DNA from: Armigeres subalbatus | Taxonomy: Eukaryota > Arthropoda > Insecta > Diptera > Culicidae | Assembly: GCF_024139115.2 (NCBI RefSeq) | Contig: NC_085139.1 | Span: forward strand, 14,045,533-14,109,532 | Direction: 5' to 3' | Length of the DNA: 64,000 nt | Part shown: positions 44,793 through 55,564 of the stretch, piece after piece | Layout of the letters: every line of letters starts with the position of its first letter | Position numbering within the stretch: position 1 is the first letter of the stretch | Notes under the pieces: generated by a model | Database searches by the model: none | The model's input: the letters and a program-made list of their open reading frames with translations, nothing else | Told to the model about the DNA's origin: nothing | Translations under genes and position numbers: made by a program

Positions 44793-45689
44793 GTGAGTAC
44801 GTTTTCTGACAAATACACTTTTTTAGAGATGGTTGAATAGGAAAATTAGTTGTGAAGAGGGCAAACAATCTGGTCTGATCTGGCAACAAAGCAAAGCCAG
44901 AATGTGGAAGGTGTTCGATTCGAATTTATCCTAGGATTTCGGTCAGTTTCCGGAAAAGAAGTTTCGGTCGGATTTCCGAAAAAGAAGAAGAAAAAAGTGC
45001 ATCGGACATCCAATACTTCGACGAACCTTGAACCGGTAGCTCTATCAGCAGTCGTAATTAAAACTCAATTCCGGGAGATGCATCCCTGATCTGCACTCAA
45101 ATCCATGTGTATATGTACTCGCTTCATGAACAAGCCAATTCCGGATACAGCTCCGCAGCCTAATTGAGCAGCAACGCGGCACGTGTATTTATCTATCGGG
45201 TTTTGAATTCAATTACCTACGATTGCCCATTCTTCGATTTTCGGTAATCATTGAACTTAATTGATTCGCACATTGCGCGAAGATTTTCAACAAAATCGAT
45301 TGATTGGAAAATTGCTACAACTCGTCGCCCAGGTACTACAACCGTATTTTATGCGGCGGGCTATAGGTGCGAGCGTACTTCTCAGTTACAAATTCCTGTT
45401 CGTTTATTACGTCATTACCGAAGAATCGAATCTATACACCGTTCTACAATTATAGGGTTTTAAAACCATAAATTGAGTCTGCTAAAAAGCTGTTTGTTTA
45501 GCGTATGACCTCGCGGAGTCACACCATCCGTCCGGGGTCGGGCAAGCTCACCGTTGCTAAATTGCTCTTTGTTCAGCGCTCGGTATGACCTGGCAATAAT
45601 TCGGCAAATTATTGCCTTATCGTGGCAATGTGTTTTTGTTTTCGACTGATAATTAGCAACCGATTTGTTTTGTTTCTTCTTACCCTTAG
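44793..45689 (+). other. cnc: cnc intron between exons A and B, 897 bp
   Basis: Donor GTGAGT, acceptor TTCTTCTTACCCTTAG. It is free of recognisable transposable elements, unlike the next intron. Confidence 0.85.
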
Positions 45690-45902
45690 GCAACTGGTGC
45701 CATCCCGCAGCATGGTCAATACCACTCGCATGCCGCGGTATTGCAGAATGCCTCGTTGGCGGATATCGGGCCGAGCCAGCCTCACTACGGACCGAACTTG
45801 GGTTCGGCCGTGTCCACCAGCATGCACCTGACCAACTCGACCTCGGAGACCGATGCCGGGGCGACAGGGTACAAGATGGATCACGAGATGATGTACTATC
45901 CG
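45690..45902 (+). CDS. cnc: Cap-n-collar, internal coding exon B
   Basis: This 213-nt exon (71 codons, phase 0 at both ends) lies between TTACCCTTAG and GTAAGT. It reads ATGAIPQHGQYHSHAAVLQN, then a Ser/Thr/Asn-rich stretch and ends TGYKMDHEMMYYP. Low-complexity polar content is typical of the transactivation region of Cnc/Nrf proteins, N-terminal of the CNC-bZIP module. It follows exon A in phase 0. Minus-strand ORFs over the same span (45460-45915) are shadows produced by its GC-rich codons. Confidence 0.88.
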
Positions 45903-45949
45903 GTAAGTTGTTCATTCGTAGATAGTTACACAGAATAGTTGCTAATAGG

Positions 45950-46080
45950 CAATGAGGCCCCGACGCAAAACGTCTTTTCGGTATTCCTTCGTCTTCGTAC
46001 TTATCGTTATTTGGGTAGCTGCAACGATCCTAGACTTGATATTATGTAGGTTAGGTTAGAAAAGTTCCCGTTCCCTTAAA
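45950..46080. mobile_element. Repeat related to the insertion at 61941-62484
   Basis: GAGGCCCCGACGCAAAACG...GATATTATGTAGGTTAGGTTAGAAAAGTT parallels GAGGCAAAACGCC...AAATTATGTAGGTTAGGCTAAAAAAGTT at 61976-62078, so part of the same family sits in the cnc intron. Confidence 0.6.
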
Positions 46081-46095
46081 TGCACCCTATATTAT

Positions 46096-46470
46096 AGCAA
46101 TCGCTAGAAGTAGGAATGGTTTTCATACTGTTTCTTCTTTTATCTTCCTTCAAATTGACTATTCTACCAGTAGCTGTTAGAGTTTTAAATTAACGATCAC
46201 TCGTTTCGCATCCTTTTGTACCTATTACATTGGCAAATCGTCAACCAAGACGAACCTCTACCGTAAAACCACCGACAGATTAAAAGGTCGCGTATCTACA
46301 TCATCAATTTCTTCCCATTCGCCAGAAACCGTGAGAATGCGGCCAGCGCCGTGTTTGGCCGTTCAAAATTATAGAACTCTCCCAAAACCAGTTCCCTGTG
46401 CAGTTGCGAATGTTCTGGTCAATCACGTGACTGAAACTGTAAAGTGTACGGCAGAGGCGTATCCAGAAAT
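46096..46470 (+). mobile_element. Body of a tRNA-headed SINE, headless copy
   Basis: AGCAATCGCTAGAAGTAGGAATGG, ACATTGGCAAATCGTCAACCAAGACG and CCAGTTCCCTGTGCAGTTGC align in order with the complete copy at 50409-50983. Confidence 0.65.
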
Positions 46471-46746
46471 TGAAGCAATTACAATGTTTCATCTCTAATA
46501 CTGGCTATGAATTTTATTCAACTTTGATTCTACCCGAGCACCATCAAATTCTTTCATTTATCTTCATCGAATTGTTTCAACAACAAAAAGCAATATTTGT
46601 CCCATCTTTATGGTTTCATTAGACTGCAAATATGGGCGGGAAAGTTTAAATACGACTAGGCGGGAAAGGGTTGGATTATTTATCTGGGATACTGCAGCTA
46701 CCCCTTTTTCAAAAATATTTTCCCTGAATCCATTGTTATTTTCCTA

Positions 46747-46828
46747 CTCTCTATATAAACAAAAAATAATGTGGAGGGGGTTCAAAAAACCAAAAAAAAA
46801 ACTTACGTAATTAGTGTACGACCCCTAT
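46747..46828. mobile_element. Half MITE of the 7526 family
   Basis: GGAGGGGGTTCAAAAAACCAAAAAAAA...CTTACGTAATTAGTGTACGACCCC matches the right half of 7526-7653. Confidence 0.6.
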
Positions 46829-47530
46829 GAGGAGTCCACTAAACAAAATGTTAGAGAAACGAAGATGCATGCATTTGCTCACTGAAAGTCGATTTGCACC
46901 TTCCAAAAATGCTCAGAGTTTCAAATTATGATTGGAAGGCCTTACTAACTATTGAATTCCTAGTACAAAAGGACTATTATTTATGTTGTATTATTTTTTT
47001 TATGTATGAAAGTTTGAGCTAAATTCTTCTAAAAAAACTGCCTCTGGGGAGTAGGGGTTGAACCCCAAAGTTTCAATCCTTTAATTCTTTTGTTTTTGAA
47101 AAAGGTATAGCCCTAAACAAATAATTTTCAACAAAACAGATCCCTCATTATGATAATTCCATTCCTAGACTAATTTACCGAGATCATATTCCCATAATCA
47201 TTATGCATTGGCGAAAAAAAAATTATCAATTTAAATTCGGAATTTGTATTTTATTCAGATTTAAATTATGGACAACAACGACAATGTCCAAAATGACTGC
47301 CACATAATTACCCTAGCCATCACCCCGCATTTCTGGAGACACAAATCTAAATTCTACATTTTTGAAACTCATCCTAACAATGATTTGGTGTCACGACAAT
47401 TCCTAAATGCTTCATCCTTCACTAAGGGGCCGTACAATAATTACGTAAACATTTTTTCTGGACTTTTCAATCACAAAAATGTCGCATGTTTTGATCGGAT
47501 ACATAATTTTAATAATAAATTTTGGATGAA
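46829..47530. other. cnc: Intronic AT-rich stretch
   Basis: No gene. AGGGGCCGTACAATAATTACGTAA near 47423 is a left half of the ACGTAA MITE family. The 121-codon ORF at 47268-47633 runs from this into the next minisatellite and has no domain. Confidence 0.45.
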
Positions 47531-48365
47531 TTTCCGTAAATATTTCCGGAAAAAAAATCCACAGGAATTTACTGGAATTATAAAGTCGATTTACTCAGAA
47601 ATTCGTGGAGCAATTTTCGCATGTATTCCCTAAAGATTTTTTGCAGGAATTCCCAAAGACATTTTACGTAGCTTTTTTCGCAGGAATTCCTGGAGTAATG
47701 AAAACTCCAATTTTTGTAAACATTTCCGCAGTAATTCCGGTAGATAGTATTTCGGGTAGTTTTTTTGCAGGACTCCACCCGAGAATGTCTGCAGGATTCT
47801 TCGAAGCGTTTTTCGCAGAAATTTATGAACAAAGTTTTCGAAGGCTTTTCGCAGATTATTTTAGAAGAATTTATTGAATTTAGGAAATAAAAACAAATGG
47901 ACTTTTCCAAGAACTCCCGGAAGATTTATCACACGAAAGTCTGAAAAAAAAAATCACCAGAATTCTGTCAGGAACTTGCCGGCTAATGATAAATTTATGC
48001 GGGTTTTCTCGGAAGAATTTCCGCTGTAAGTTTTGGAACAATTTATGCAGTAGTTCCAAGAACATTTGAATTTCTGCAGAATTTTGAAAGTGACTTTCAC
48101 GAGAAACTCCGAAGTATTTACCGCCGGAATGACCGAAAAAAAATCCGCTGGATTTCCGGGAATTGCTGCTGAATTTCCGTAAAAATTCGTGGGGAAATTA
48201 CCGTAGAAAATCTTGTCGGATTTACCGCGTTAGTTCCTGCAGAAAACTTTCACACGAAGGGAAGGAGGACCTTTTGCACATATTTTCACAATAATTTCCA
48301 CAAACATTCCCGAATAAACTCCTGCTGAAATTTCCAAAAGTCTTCCTCTGAGGCTTCCGAAGGGA
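47530..48365. repeat. GAATTTCCGCAGGAATTCC minisatellite, degenerate
   Basis: Irregular 12- to 30-bp units around TTTCCGCAGGAATTCC, AATTTATGCAG and TTTCCGTAAA, the same vocabulary as 20490-21180. Confidence 0.7.
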
Positions 48366-48889
48366 TTTCCGCTTCAAACTCAAGATTCTTAGATTGCATT
48401 CAACGAAACTTGAGGAACCAAGTTAAAGAATTCAAATATTTTATGGTTATACAGGTTCAAAAACCGAAGTTGCATCTTCCTAATTTATTGTTTCATGAAA
48501 AATAACAGCTTCGGCGGATTTTTCTTATTGTTGTCAAACAAATCATATGAAAAAAGCAGTAATATTTTGTAGAACGCTCTTGAAAAGAAAATGTTCAGAG
48601 AATTTGGATAACAAAAATGGATATTTGGTACGTTCGTCCAAAATTTATTTATACGCGGATTGGATTTCATCCCGCTTGGAAATGGCGTGAATTTGATTTT
48701 AGTCGGCGCATATTTGGCTAGAAAAAATATTTCGGGATCACCGTAACAACCCTGGTTTTAGAGGTGTACAAAAAATCAAGTTAGTTGATAGGACTGCGGA
48801 CGGCTGCAAACTTTAGGATCTCAAAATGAAGTGCTTTCAAAAACTTCTTTTTGTTTGTAGCAAGCACGTCTCCGAAGCTCAACTCGATT
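48366..48889. other. cnc: Intronic non-coding stretch
   Basis: Nothing coding or repeated was recognised. Confidence 0.4.
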
Positions 48890-49030
48890 TGAAGGTGCAA
48901 AGGCGTAGTATTATCAATCCGGAGATGGCGAGTTCGTTTCTCGGTCCGGCCAAGAATGTTTTCGAGTGGGAAAAGCTCTCGACTCCCCTGGGCATAGTGT
49001 ACCCATAAATAGTACTTGTCACACAAGATA
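48890..49030 (+). mobile_element. tRNA-derived SINE (copy 3 of 3)
   Basis: GAGTTCGTTTCTCGGTCCGG, CCAAGAATGTTTTCGAGTGGG and TCTCGACTCCCCTGGGCATAG match the copies at 10255 and 32290; the 3' part contains TACTTGTCACACAAGATACA. Confidence 0.8.
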
Positions 49031-49149
49031 CATATTCATGCAAGTAAGTCACTAGTCATCTAGCTTTATTTCATCTTTACTAGCTACTTACTAGTTTCAA
49101 TCCCTCATGACTTCTTACTTGCTTACTTATGGGTCCTGTACACCCTGAG

Positions 49150-49310
49150 TGATACAAAAGGCCTACCTGAAAGTTCTCCATCCTGGACGATATCCAGCTA
49201 TCGCCTTAACCTGTTGCCAAGGTAGATTTTGGTCGACTTCTTTTATTGCTTTATCGAGGCTGGGCTGCCATGAGCTTCTTGGTGTACCTCTTCTGCGATG
49301 TCCAGCTGGT
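49150..49310 (-). pseudogene. C-terminus of an RTE-type LINE ORF2
   Basis: The minus-strand frame reads GHRRRGTPRSSWQPSLDKAI followed by VDQNLPWQQVKAIAGYRPGWR. A basic GHRRRGRP block followed by a 'W..V...A..R..WR' stretch is the standard carboxyl end of RTE-clade (JAM1-like) reverse transcriptases in mosquitoes (family memory). Residues 1-50 of the ORF upstream are unrelated. It is a 5'-truncated, decayed copy in the cnc intron, antisense to the gene. Confidence 0.75.
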
Positions 49311-50224
49311 TGCTTGTTTACAGAATTCGTTTTCGCCCCTACGTATGTAAGGTGTGGCCGACTCAGACCCACATCCATTCCCGAATTACAGTTGCTATCG
49401 GCCTCTGGTGATAACGACGATGTAACTCTTTGTTTGAGATCCAGTTGTGAGACCACCACGCATGAATTAATCGTGCCATGGCGTTCTTGTTATTCCTGTT
49501 GGGCGTACCAGTTTTAGACAATTCCACCTACTTAATCGATTAGGGGAACCCGGGCAAAATTTGGACAATTACATGGTTGAAACACAACTAAATCAAACAT
49601 TTATCGTACGCAAAATGTAATGTAGATTGCTATCAACAAAACTACATCGATATTGATCATCATGCATCAACTATTTCTTCAGTGTTCGACGAGGAATACC
49701 GTGCTGGATGGCGGCTCTCTTCAGACATGCCGGACACGGTAATCGCTTTTATTGCCGCGGTCATGCTGACAGATGGCCATTGTTTCTGCGTCGAAATTTT
49801 GCCCCTGATAGATGTGTCCTTTTTGCCCCGGATCGTCAATAGTGCATTTAAATGCATATTTTCGCAAAAAAAAAGGTGCAACAGCCAAGAGTATAGAGTT
49901 AGAAATACAGACCCCATTCGATTTTGACAACATATTTTTCTTTATTTTTGATGTTGCTTATAAACCTCGTAAATATCGTATTCCTCGTAAAAAAATGGTT
50001 AGACTCCTAAACCAACGTAAAATGATTTTTTAAAACAGTTGCGTAATTTTTTTTCAAGAAAAACGCCTAAATATCGAAATTTTCATAAAAGAAATTGGTT
50101 AGACCCCGAAACCGACGAAAAAATTGATGGGGTCTGTACTTGGTTTCAACTACAAATAACCCAAAATTATTATAAAAAGTTCTTCGAAAATCCTTATTTT
50201 ATGTGATGTTATTATAATAATTTT
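49311..50224. other. cnc: Intronic stretch
   Basis: TAGGGGAACCCGGGC at 49542 resembles one end of the TA-flanked MITE families but no partner end was found. Overlapping ORFs at 49660-50033 have no domain. Confidence 0.4.
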
Positions 50225-50386
50225 TGACCAGATCCAAAAAGCAGCTTTCCAAAATGTTGCACATGTCTACCGGTACGCCCAACAGGAGTAACAAGAACGC
50301 CGTGGCATCCCAGGTTGCGTTGTTGAACGCATTCTTGACATCAAGTGTCACGGCCGCGAGAAACGAGTTCACCTCCGTTTTTCACC
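50225..50386 (-). pseudogene. Non-LTR reverse transcriptase fragment split by a SINE
   Basis: On the minus strand AVTLDVKNAFNNATWDAT can be read at about 50300-50356. This is the RT motif whose Asp is catalytic; 'TLDVKNAFNSA.W' is characteristic of the R1/Jockey-like LINEs. The copy continues past the SINE insertion, at 51006 onward, in unclear frames. It is antisense to cnc and dead. Confidence 0.75.
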
Positions 50387-50408
50387 AGAATTAATAGCAT
50401 TCGCAGTG

Positions 50409-50983
50409 GGGCTTGGTAGTCATATGGCTACTGCTCCTGACTCATACGCAGGAGGTCGTGGGTTCAATCCCAGGTCCGTTCCATTCTCCTACTTTGTATC
50501 TTTCTCTATATTTCTCATGTTCTAGCAATCGCTAGAACTGGAAATGGACTTGAATATTCTAACAGTAATCTGCTGGAATTGGAAATGAACTATAAAGCGC
50601 GTTTCCAAACATCCAATTAGAAATTCCATCAGTTGCTTTCTTCTATCTATCACATTGGTAGCTCGTTAACCAAGACGGACCTTTGCCTTTCGAACCTAGC
50701 CCAAAAATTCCAACAAATTCCGCATGAACTCGTGGCAAGTGCAGAGGTATATTCGGCTTGCAGTGGGCGAGTGATTGCATCATCATTTCCTCCCCCTTCC
50801 CTACATTGACTTGTATTCTGACGTGGCAGGCGCCAGTATGACCTAACAAATGAGATCGCCAGTACTTGTACATTGAAGATGTGTGCTAGTCCCAAGCAAA
50901 CATCTGTTGGTTCCCTGTGCAAGAACAGCTGATCTGGTCATAATGGAGTAGCAACTACGAGCAGTCAATCAAGCTCAAGCTCA
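50409..50983 (+). mobile_element. Complete tRNA-headed SINE, 575 bp, with 22-bp target duplication
   Basis: The head GGGCTTGGTAGTCATATGGC ... GTCGTGGGTTCAATCCCAGG carries A- and B-box-like Pol III signals. A 480-bp body follows, and the tail is a TCAAGC repeat. AGAATTAATAGCATTCGCAG (50387-50406) is repeated with one mismatch at 50984, giving a 22-bp duplication. Its target is the LINE RT fragment, so it is younger than that. Confidence 0.88.
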
Positions 50984-51005
50984 AGAATTAATAGCATCCG
51001 CAGTG

Positions 51006-51357
51006 AACCTACCGCACCTCTGACGGATGCCAAGAAGGTGCTGGACAAGGCTTATCTGTAGTAAGGGTGAGGGACAGAAAGCCCTCAGCTGCCAAACAAG
51101 TCCAAGGTTTTGATCTGCGCCGATGATGAAGACAACAAACATCCGCTGGACATGCCTTTCCGGCCTTTAGACGGGCCCGAGCATAGAAGTAACATTGTTG
51201 AACTTAAACCACTGCTCAAACGCTGCTACAACAGTCGTTCACCGAGAATAGAACTATTCTAGTTTTGCTGTCCGAATCCGATGCGTACTGCATCCATGAA
51301 TTAACGGCACCTGGATCGCGGATAAGTCCAGAACAGTGTGCATTATCATTATTTCCT
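51006..51357. other. cnc: Intronic stretch, probably the rest of the LINE split by the SINE
   Basis: It continues the target sequence of the SINE. No clean RT frame could be followed. Confidence 0.4.
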
Positions 51358-51380
51358 GATAACTTTGGCTTCATTATAGC

Positions 51381-51715
51381 ATTAGCCTTAGCATTGTTAC
51401 GGTGTAATTCGTAGATTGGATGATATCCTTATCTAGAATGCTATCAGCAATCAAGAAAGGGAGTGGTCCTTGATTCCAGTCTTAAACAAAAATAACAAAA
51501 GCATGAGGATTACTACTCCTGGCCTGGCCACAGAGTTGATGTGGTACTTACTTAACGAGAGGCCACCTACTTCGCGACACTCTCATAAGTACCACAGATT
51601 TGGATAATGAGGAAGATATTCGTTGAGTCAGGATTTGCCTGTAGCTGGCAATGTAACGTGGTAGATCTTACCCCGTAACACACCACGTAAAGGTGTCTAC
51701 CCAGTGTTACGGGTC
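51381..51715 (-). mobile_element. SINE-like insertion with 23-bp target duplication
   Basis: GATAACTTTGGCTTCATTAT plus AGC occurs at 51358-51380 and again at 51716-51738, exactly flanking 335 bp. The insert ends on the left in GCTAAGGCTAAT-like short repeats (minus strand), as in a SINE tail, and on the right in CCCGTAACACTGGG, forming a small stem with 51671-51681. A tRNA box was not obvious. Confidence 0.8.
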
Positions 51716-51914
51716 GATAACTTTGGCTTCATTATAGCTAAAATATAGAACAGTATAAAAGTGTCTAGTTTATACGTCTAGTGACCATCAAAAGATCCAC
51801 TTCTGTATTGAACACTCGTGGAACCAGAAGGCAGATAAGCTATGTTGATCCAGAATGGAGGTCATCGCAGTTTGACCCGAAGTTACCCACAGAAACTCCG
51901 ACTTCCAAAGAAAG

Positions 51915-52075
51915 TACACACTCAGTTTTTATTTCTGCAGCTCGGCAAAAATCCGCACAGCCGTGCGCCAGCAAAATAAATAACTGATATTCCGGCAAAA
52001 ATAGCGTTTGTTAACTGGGGCACGGCTGTGCGATTCTCGTTAAAAGTACAACCCGGTAAAAAAAATAAGTGTGTA
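51915..52075. mobile_element. TA-flanked MITE, 160 bp
   Basis: TA-CACACTCAG and AAGTGTG-TA are the ends, and CCGCACAGCCGTGCGCC pairs with GGGGCACGGCTGTGCG inside. Confidence 0.75.
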
Positions 52076-52079
52076 GCAT

Positions 52080-52236
52080 TAGGGAAAATCCATAGATTAC
52101 GTAACGCTTGGTGGGGGGAGGGGGTTGTCTGAACTGTGACAATCCATACAAAATTTACAGATCTTCCATACAAAAAGTGTGACATTGGGGGAAGGAAGCG
52201 TTGTAAATGCCAATTTGTCGCGTTACGAATAATTAA
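52080..52236. mobile_element. Palindromic MITE, 'ACGTAACGCT' family
   Basis: TAGGGAAAATCCATAGATTACG at the left pairs with CGCGTTACGAATAATTAATCG at the right. The core has TACAAAAAGTGTGACATTGGGGG, as at 26724. Confidence 0.8.
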
Positions 52237-52920
52237 TCGCACACACGAATTTATGACAAAAGGTCGAAAGACTAAAGGTCGAAAAACAAAAGGTCGAAAG
52301 GACAAAAGGTCGAAAGACAAAAGGTCGAAAAGACAAAAGGTCGAAAGGACAAAACGTCGAAAGGGACAGAAGGTCGAAAGGTACAGAAGGTCGTCCGGGA
52401 CAAAAGGTCGAAAAGGCCAAAGGGCGAAAGAGACAAAAGGTCGATCAAGAACAAGTTGATAGCAAGAAGAATTTAAGAAATGCATTTAACTTCAAGCAGA
52501 AATAACACACTCATCATATCAATCAAAGTTGAAGAATGAGCAATTTTCAAAGAAGGAGTAATTACTATGAAACAATATTATGAATATCTAGATAGTTCTG
52601 TTAGAGATAAAAACCCAAATTTATCCCCAAGTGGTGATTGTGCCTTTCTCGATTCGATATATTGGATTCGAATTAATGTTGTAAATGCTGTGCTAATTGC
52701 CTACATCTTGGCGGTTAAAATATGTGATGCAACTCTATCACGCTGCTTATAAATTACTCAATAATTGAGTAATTTTTAAGCAATTATTATGAGAGTAATG
52801 GATTGCGTCATGGCTAAATTGATTAATGACTTAAAGTGTGCATGTAAACAGCGTATTTGTTAAAAGAAAAATAGAAATATTATTCAAATCGAATGAGTTA
52901 TTAGCAAACAAAAACAATAG

Positions 52921-52996
52921 TGATATGGAAATGCTAATATCATCTTCCAAACTTGGACGTACATACATGGAAGATGATATTAGCATTTCCATATCA
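52921..52996. repeat. Perfect 29-bp hairpin with 18-nt loop
   Basis: TGATATGGAAATGCTAATAT... at 52921-52949 is exactly complementary to 52968-52996. AT-rich, no mismatch. Confidence 0.92.
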
Positions 52997-53165
52997 TTGT
53001 AAATCGTTTAACTTCACGTAGAAGTAACACACACGAAATCATTAATTTAGTAAAAACAATAGTGTCCAACTAGGAAAGTTTCTCCGTCGAATGAAACTAA
53101 TTGCACTCGAATCGGTCAAGCCCTTCTATATGAAACGTGTTTAACAATAAAAAACTCCCGGGGCT

Positions 53166-53283
53166 ACACACACACACACACACACACAGTCAGACATGTG
53201 CTCAGTTTTTCGAGCTGAATTGGATTTTGGAGTGAAATTATAGCCTTCTGGTACAACTTTGTTGTACGAGAAAGGCAAAAAGA
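53166..53283. mobile_element. CA microsatellite plus right end of the TACGAGAAAGGC MITE
   Basis: (CA)n at 53166-53188 is followed by TTTTTCGAGCTGAATTGG and ends TTGTTGTACGAGAAAGGCAA. The layout matches 54950-55110. Confidence 0.75.
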
Positions 53284-53340
53284 TTGTTCATTTAGGAAAT
53301 AAATAAAACTTGTATTGCGCGAGACAGAGTTGTCCTATAT

Positions 53341-53647
53341 AGTTGGCAAAAAAGCTGCTCTTTTATTTTAAACTATTTTTGGCAACTAAATACAATTCAT
53401 TCAATGAGTGCAAATAATAGATGAATATCTAGGTTTTCTGAATGTCACTTCGATCTGCCAAAATATACATTGAAAATACACCGGCGTGTAATATACGCCG
53501 GTGTATTTGATTTGCGGCATGCACCATTTTGACAGTCGAAGTGACATTTAGGAAACTCAACATTCATCTATTAGTTGTACTCACTGAATGAATTTTATTT
53601 AATTATTTAAAATAGTGAAAAATAAAAGAGCAGAGTTTTTGCTAACT
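53341..53647. mobile_element. 307-bp inverted-repeat element
   Basis: AGTTGGCAAAAAAGCTGCTC pairs with GAGCAGAGTTTTTGCTAACT. Inner arms ATTCATTCAATGAG / CTCACTGAATGAAT and GTCACTTCGA / TCGAAGTGAC continue to a centre at TACACCGGCGTGTAATATACGC. It is an almost complete palindrome. Confidence 0.85.
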
Positions 53648-53921
53648 GTGTAGTGCAACTTTGGTGCTAGATTGACTTTCTTCGTTTCAGTTTCTTGTCT
53701 ATTTCTACCTTTTGTCCCTTTCGACCTTTTGATCCTATTGATCCTTAGTTTCTTTCGACTTTTTGTCCCGTTCGACGTTCTGCCCTTTTCGACCTTTTGT
53801 CCCTTTCGGCGTTTTGTCCTTTCGACCTTTTGTCCCTTTCGACCTTTTGTCCTTTTCGACCATTTGTCCCTTCGACCTTTTGTCTTTCGACGTTTTGTCT
53901 TTCGACCTTTTGTCTCTAACC

Positions 53922-54424
53922 CCTCACACACTATGCATATATGAAACAGAAATACACTTCATCTGAGGGGGAGGGTGGGAGATTTTTACTCCAATAATAA
54001 TTGGAGATTACTTTCCAGATTTCAGTACTTATTCTGTGGAATTTGTGGGTATGGATTTGGGCTTTTGGCTGGAGCATCTCGTCCGGGAACATGGAACTGG
54101 TGCTTGCCGATTGTCCTTCCGTGACATTATTGGCTATTACAGCGCACGTGATTTGCCTTTGACTCTGGTTCTTATTCTCCGGTCTTATTTACCGTCTCTC
54201 ACTAGTACGAAAAGCTCGTGATCGCCATAAGAGCAGATCGAGCAAAGCGCCTTCTTCTATCTCAGATAACCAAATAAAAATATCGTTGTCTAATAATTTG
54301 TGCCTTGTTTTGAAATTTTTCGCAATTATTTGAAAAACCCGGAATTATTTGAATTTCGGAAATTCTTTGGAATTTTGTTTTCGGAATTATTTGAAAACCC
54401 CAATTTAATGCGCCTAATACTGAT
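53922..54424. other. cnc: Intronic stretch
   Basis: No gene. Repetition of GGAATTATTTGAA near 54340-54400 is the only pattern seen. Confidence 0.4.
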
Positions 54425-55110
54425 ACTGCCTTTCTCGTATTTAGCCAAGACACCAACCTTGCATGGTTCGCTACTCAATTTTCGTTATAAATTTGAAACG
54501 GAATGGTCAGTCGTTATCAAATTCAATAGTGATCAACTACTTAGGCTTTGTTCTCTGTCTAATGCAACTTATGGCGAACGAACGAACGATTAAAGATTAC
54601 TGTATGAAAAGTTGGCTAATGTTTTTCTTAGCTTATGTGCACACACAAAAATGGAATGAAATGATAGCCTTTCGATACAACTTTATTGTACAAGAAAGGC
54701 AAAACCCCGACTGGTGATTTACACCACAAGTGGTTATACAGCTTTTCTTGCATTTGGCCAAGATACCAACTTTATATGGCGCCTATATGGTTCATGCACC
54801 ATTTTCATCCATAACTGTTAAAGGCAATAGCCGATCGTTATCAAGTTCATTAGTGATCAACTAGACTTTACCCTTTGTCGAATAAAACTGAAAATCGATT
54901 AAGGATTACTATATGAAAAGTTGTCTTATGTTTTTCTTCTATTTTGTGCATACACATACAGACAGACGGACATTTGCTAAGCCCGTCGAGCTGAGTCAAT
55001 CGGTATTTAACACTATAGGTCTCCGACGCTTCTATAAACAGTTTGCTTTCGAAACGATATGATAGCCTTTCGGTTCGGTACAACTTTGTTGTACGAGAAA
55101 GGCAAAAATG
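54425..55110. mobile_element. Two tandem copies of a MITE with TGCCTTTCTCGTA ends
   Basis: The first copy begins TGCCTTTCTCGTATTTAGCC near 54428 and ends TTGTACAAGAAAGGCAAAAC at 54706. The second begins near 54737 (CTTTTCTTGCATTTGGCC) and ends TTGTTGTACGAGAAAGGCA at 55105. Shared inner blocks include TAGTGATCAACTA and GATTACTATATGAAAAGTTG. Right ends alone occur at 41971 and 53265. Confidence 0.8.
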
Positions 55111-55129
55111 TATGCAAAGTTTTCTTGTA

Positions 55130-55450
55130 GTTTTTTCAGAAATTTATACAGAAGTTTCCCATGGACTTCCTCCAGGAGATACCTCTCCTATTTGAATTCC
55201 TTGATTCTCTGGGAAATTGCTCTAATAATTTCTCTTGGAGTTCCTTCAGAAATTCCTCAAGAAGTTTATGATTTATACTTCTAGAAGTTCTCGCGGAATT
55301 TCTCTAGGTCTAGAAGCTCCTGAGAAATTCCAATAGGATCTACCGGTGAAATTTCATAAGAGGATTTCCTAACGCAATTCCTGGAAGAAACACAAAAAGA
55401 AACCATGGAGGAATTCCAGGAGAAAATTCTGAACAAATATCAGGAGGACG
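55130..55450. repeat. GAATTCC-type minisatellite
   Basis: Units such as GAAATTCCTCAAGAAG, GGAATTTCTCTAGG and GAGGAATTCCAGGAG, as in 20490-21180. Confidence 0.65.
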
Positions 55451-55564
55451 TGCATTGGGGTTCATTTTGACCCAAGCACACCAAAAACAACGCTGTAACT
55501 TTGTTACGCAACGAGATAAAAATCTGAAAAAATCTGACTTTTCATAACTTTCGGAAACTAAAAT

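Larger units (their letters stand above)
52256..53921. mobile_element. 1.7-kb foldback with arms of a 15-bp GTCGAAAG repeat
   Basis: The left arm (52256-52444) is about twelve copies of ACAAAAGGTCGAAAGG. The right arm (53688-53921) is about fourteen copies of its complement, CGACCTTTTGTCC. Between them lie about 1.2 kb with further inverted repeats (52921-52996, 53341-53647). Mirrored short-repeat arms are the design of foldback (FB-like) elements; two independent arrays are the alternative. Outer target duplications could not be identified. Confidence 0.6.

Noticed and set aside
45460..45915. A 151-codon minus-strand ORF
   Set aside because: It lies opposite cnc exon B and is a shadow of its codons.
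52256..52444. Regular short repeats resembling a CRISPR array
   Set aside because: Units are contiguous at 15 bp with no unique spacers, and the genome is animal.
52921..52996. A pre-miRNA
   Set aside because: The stem is perfectly matched and AT-rich without bulges, and lies in a foldback; a young inverted repeat is more likely.
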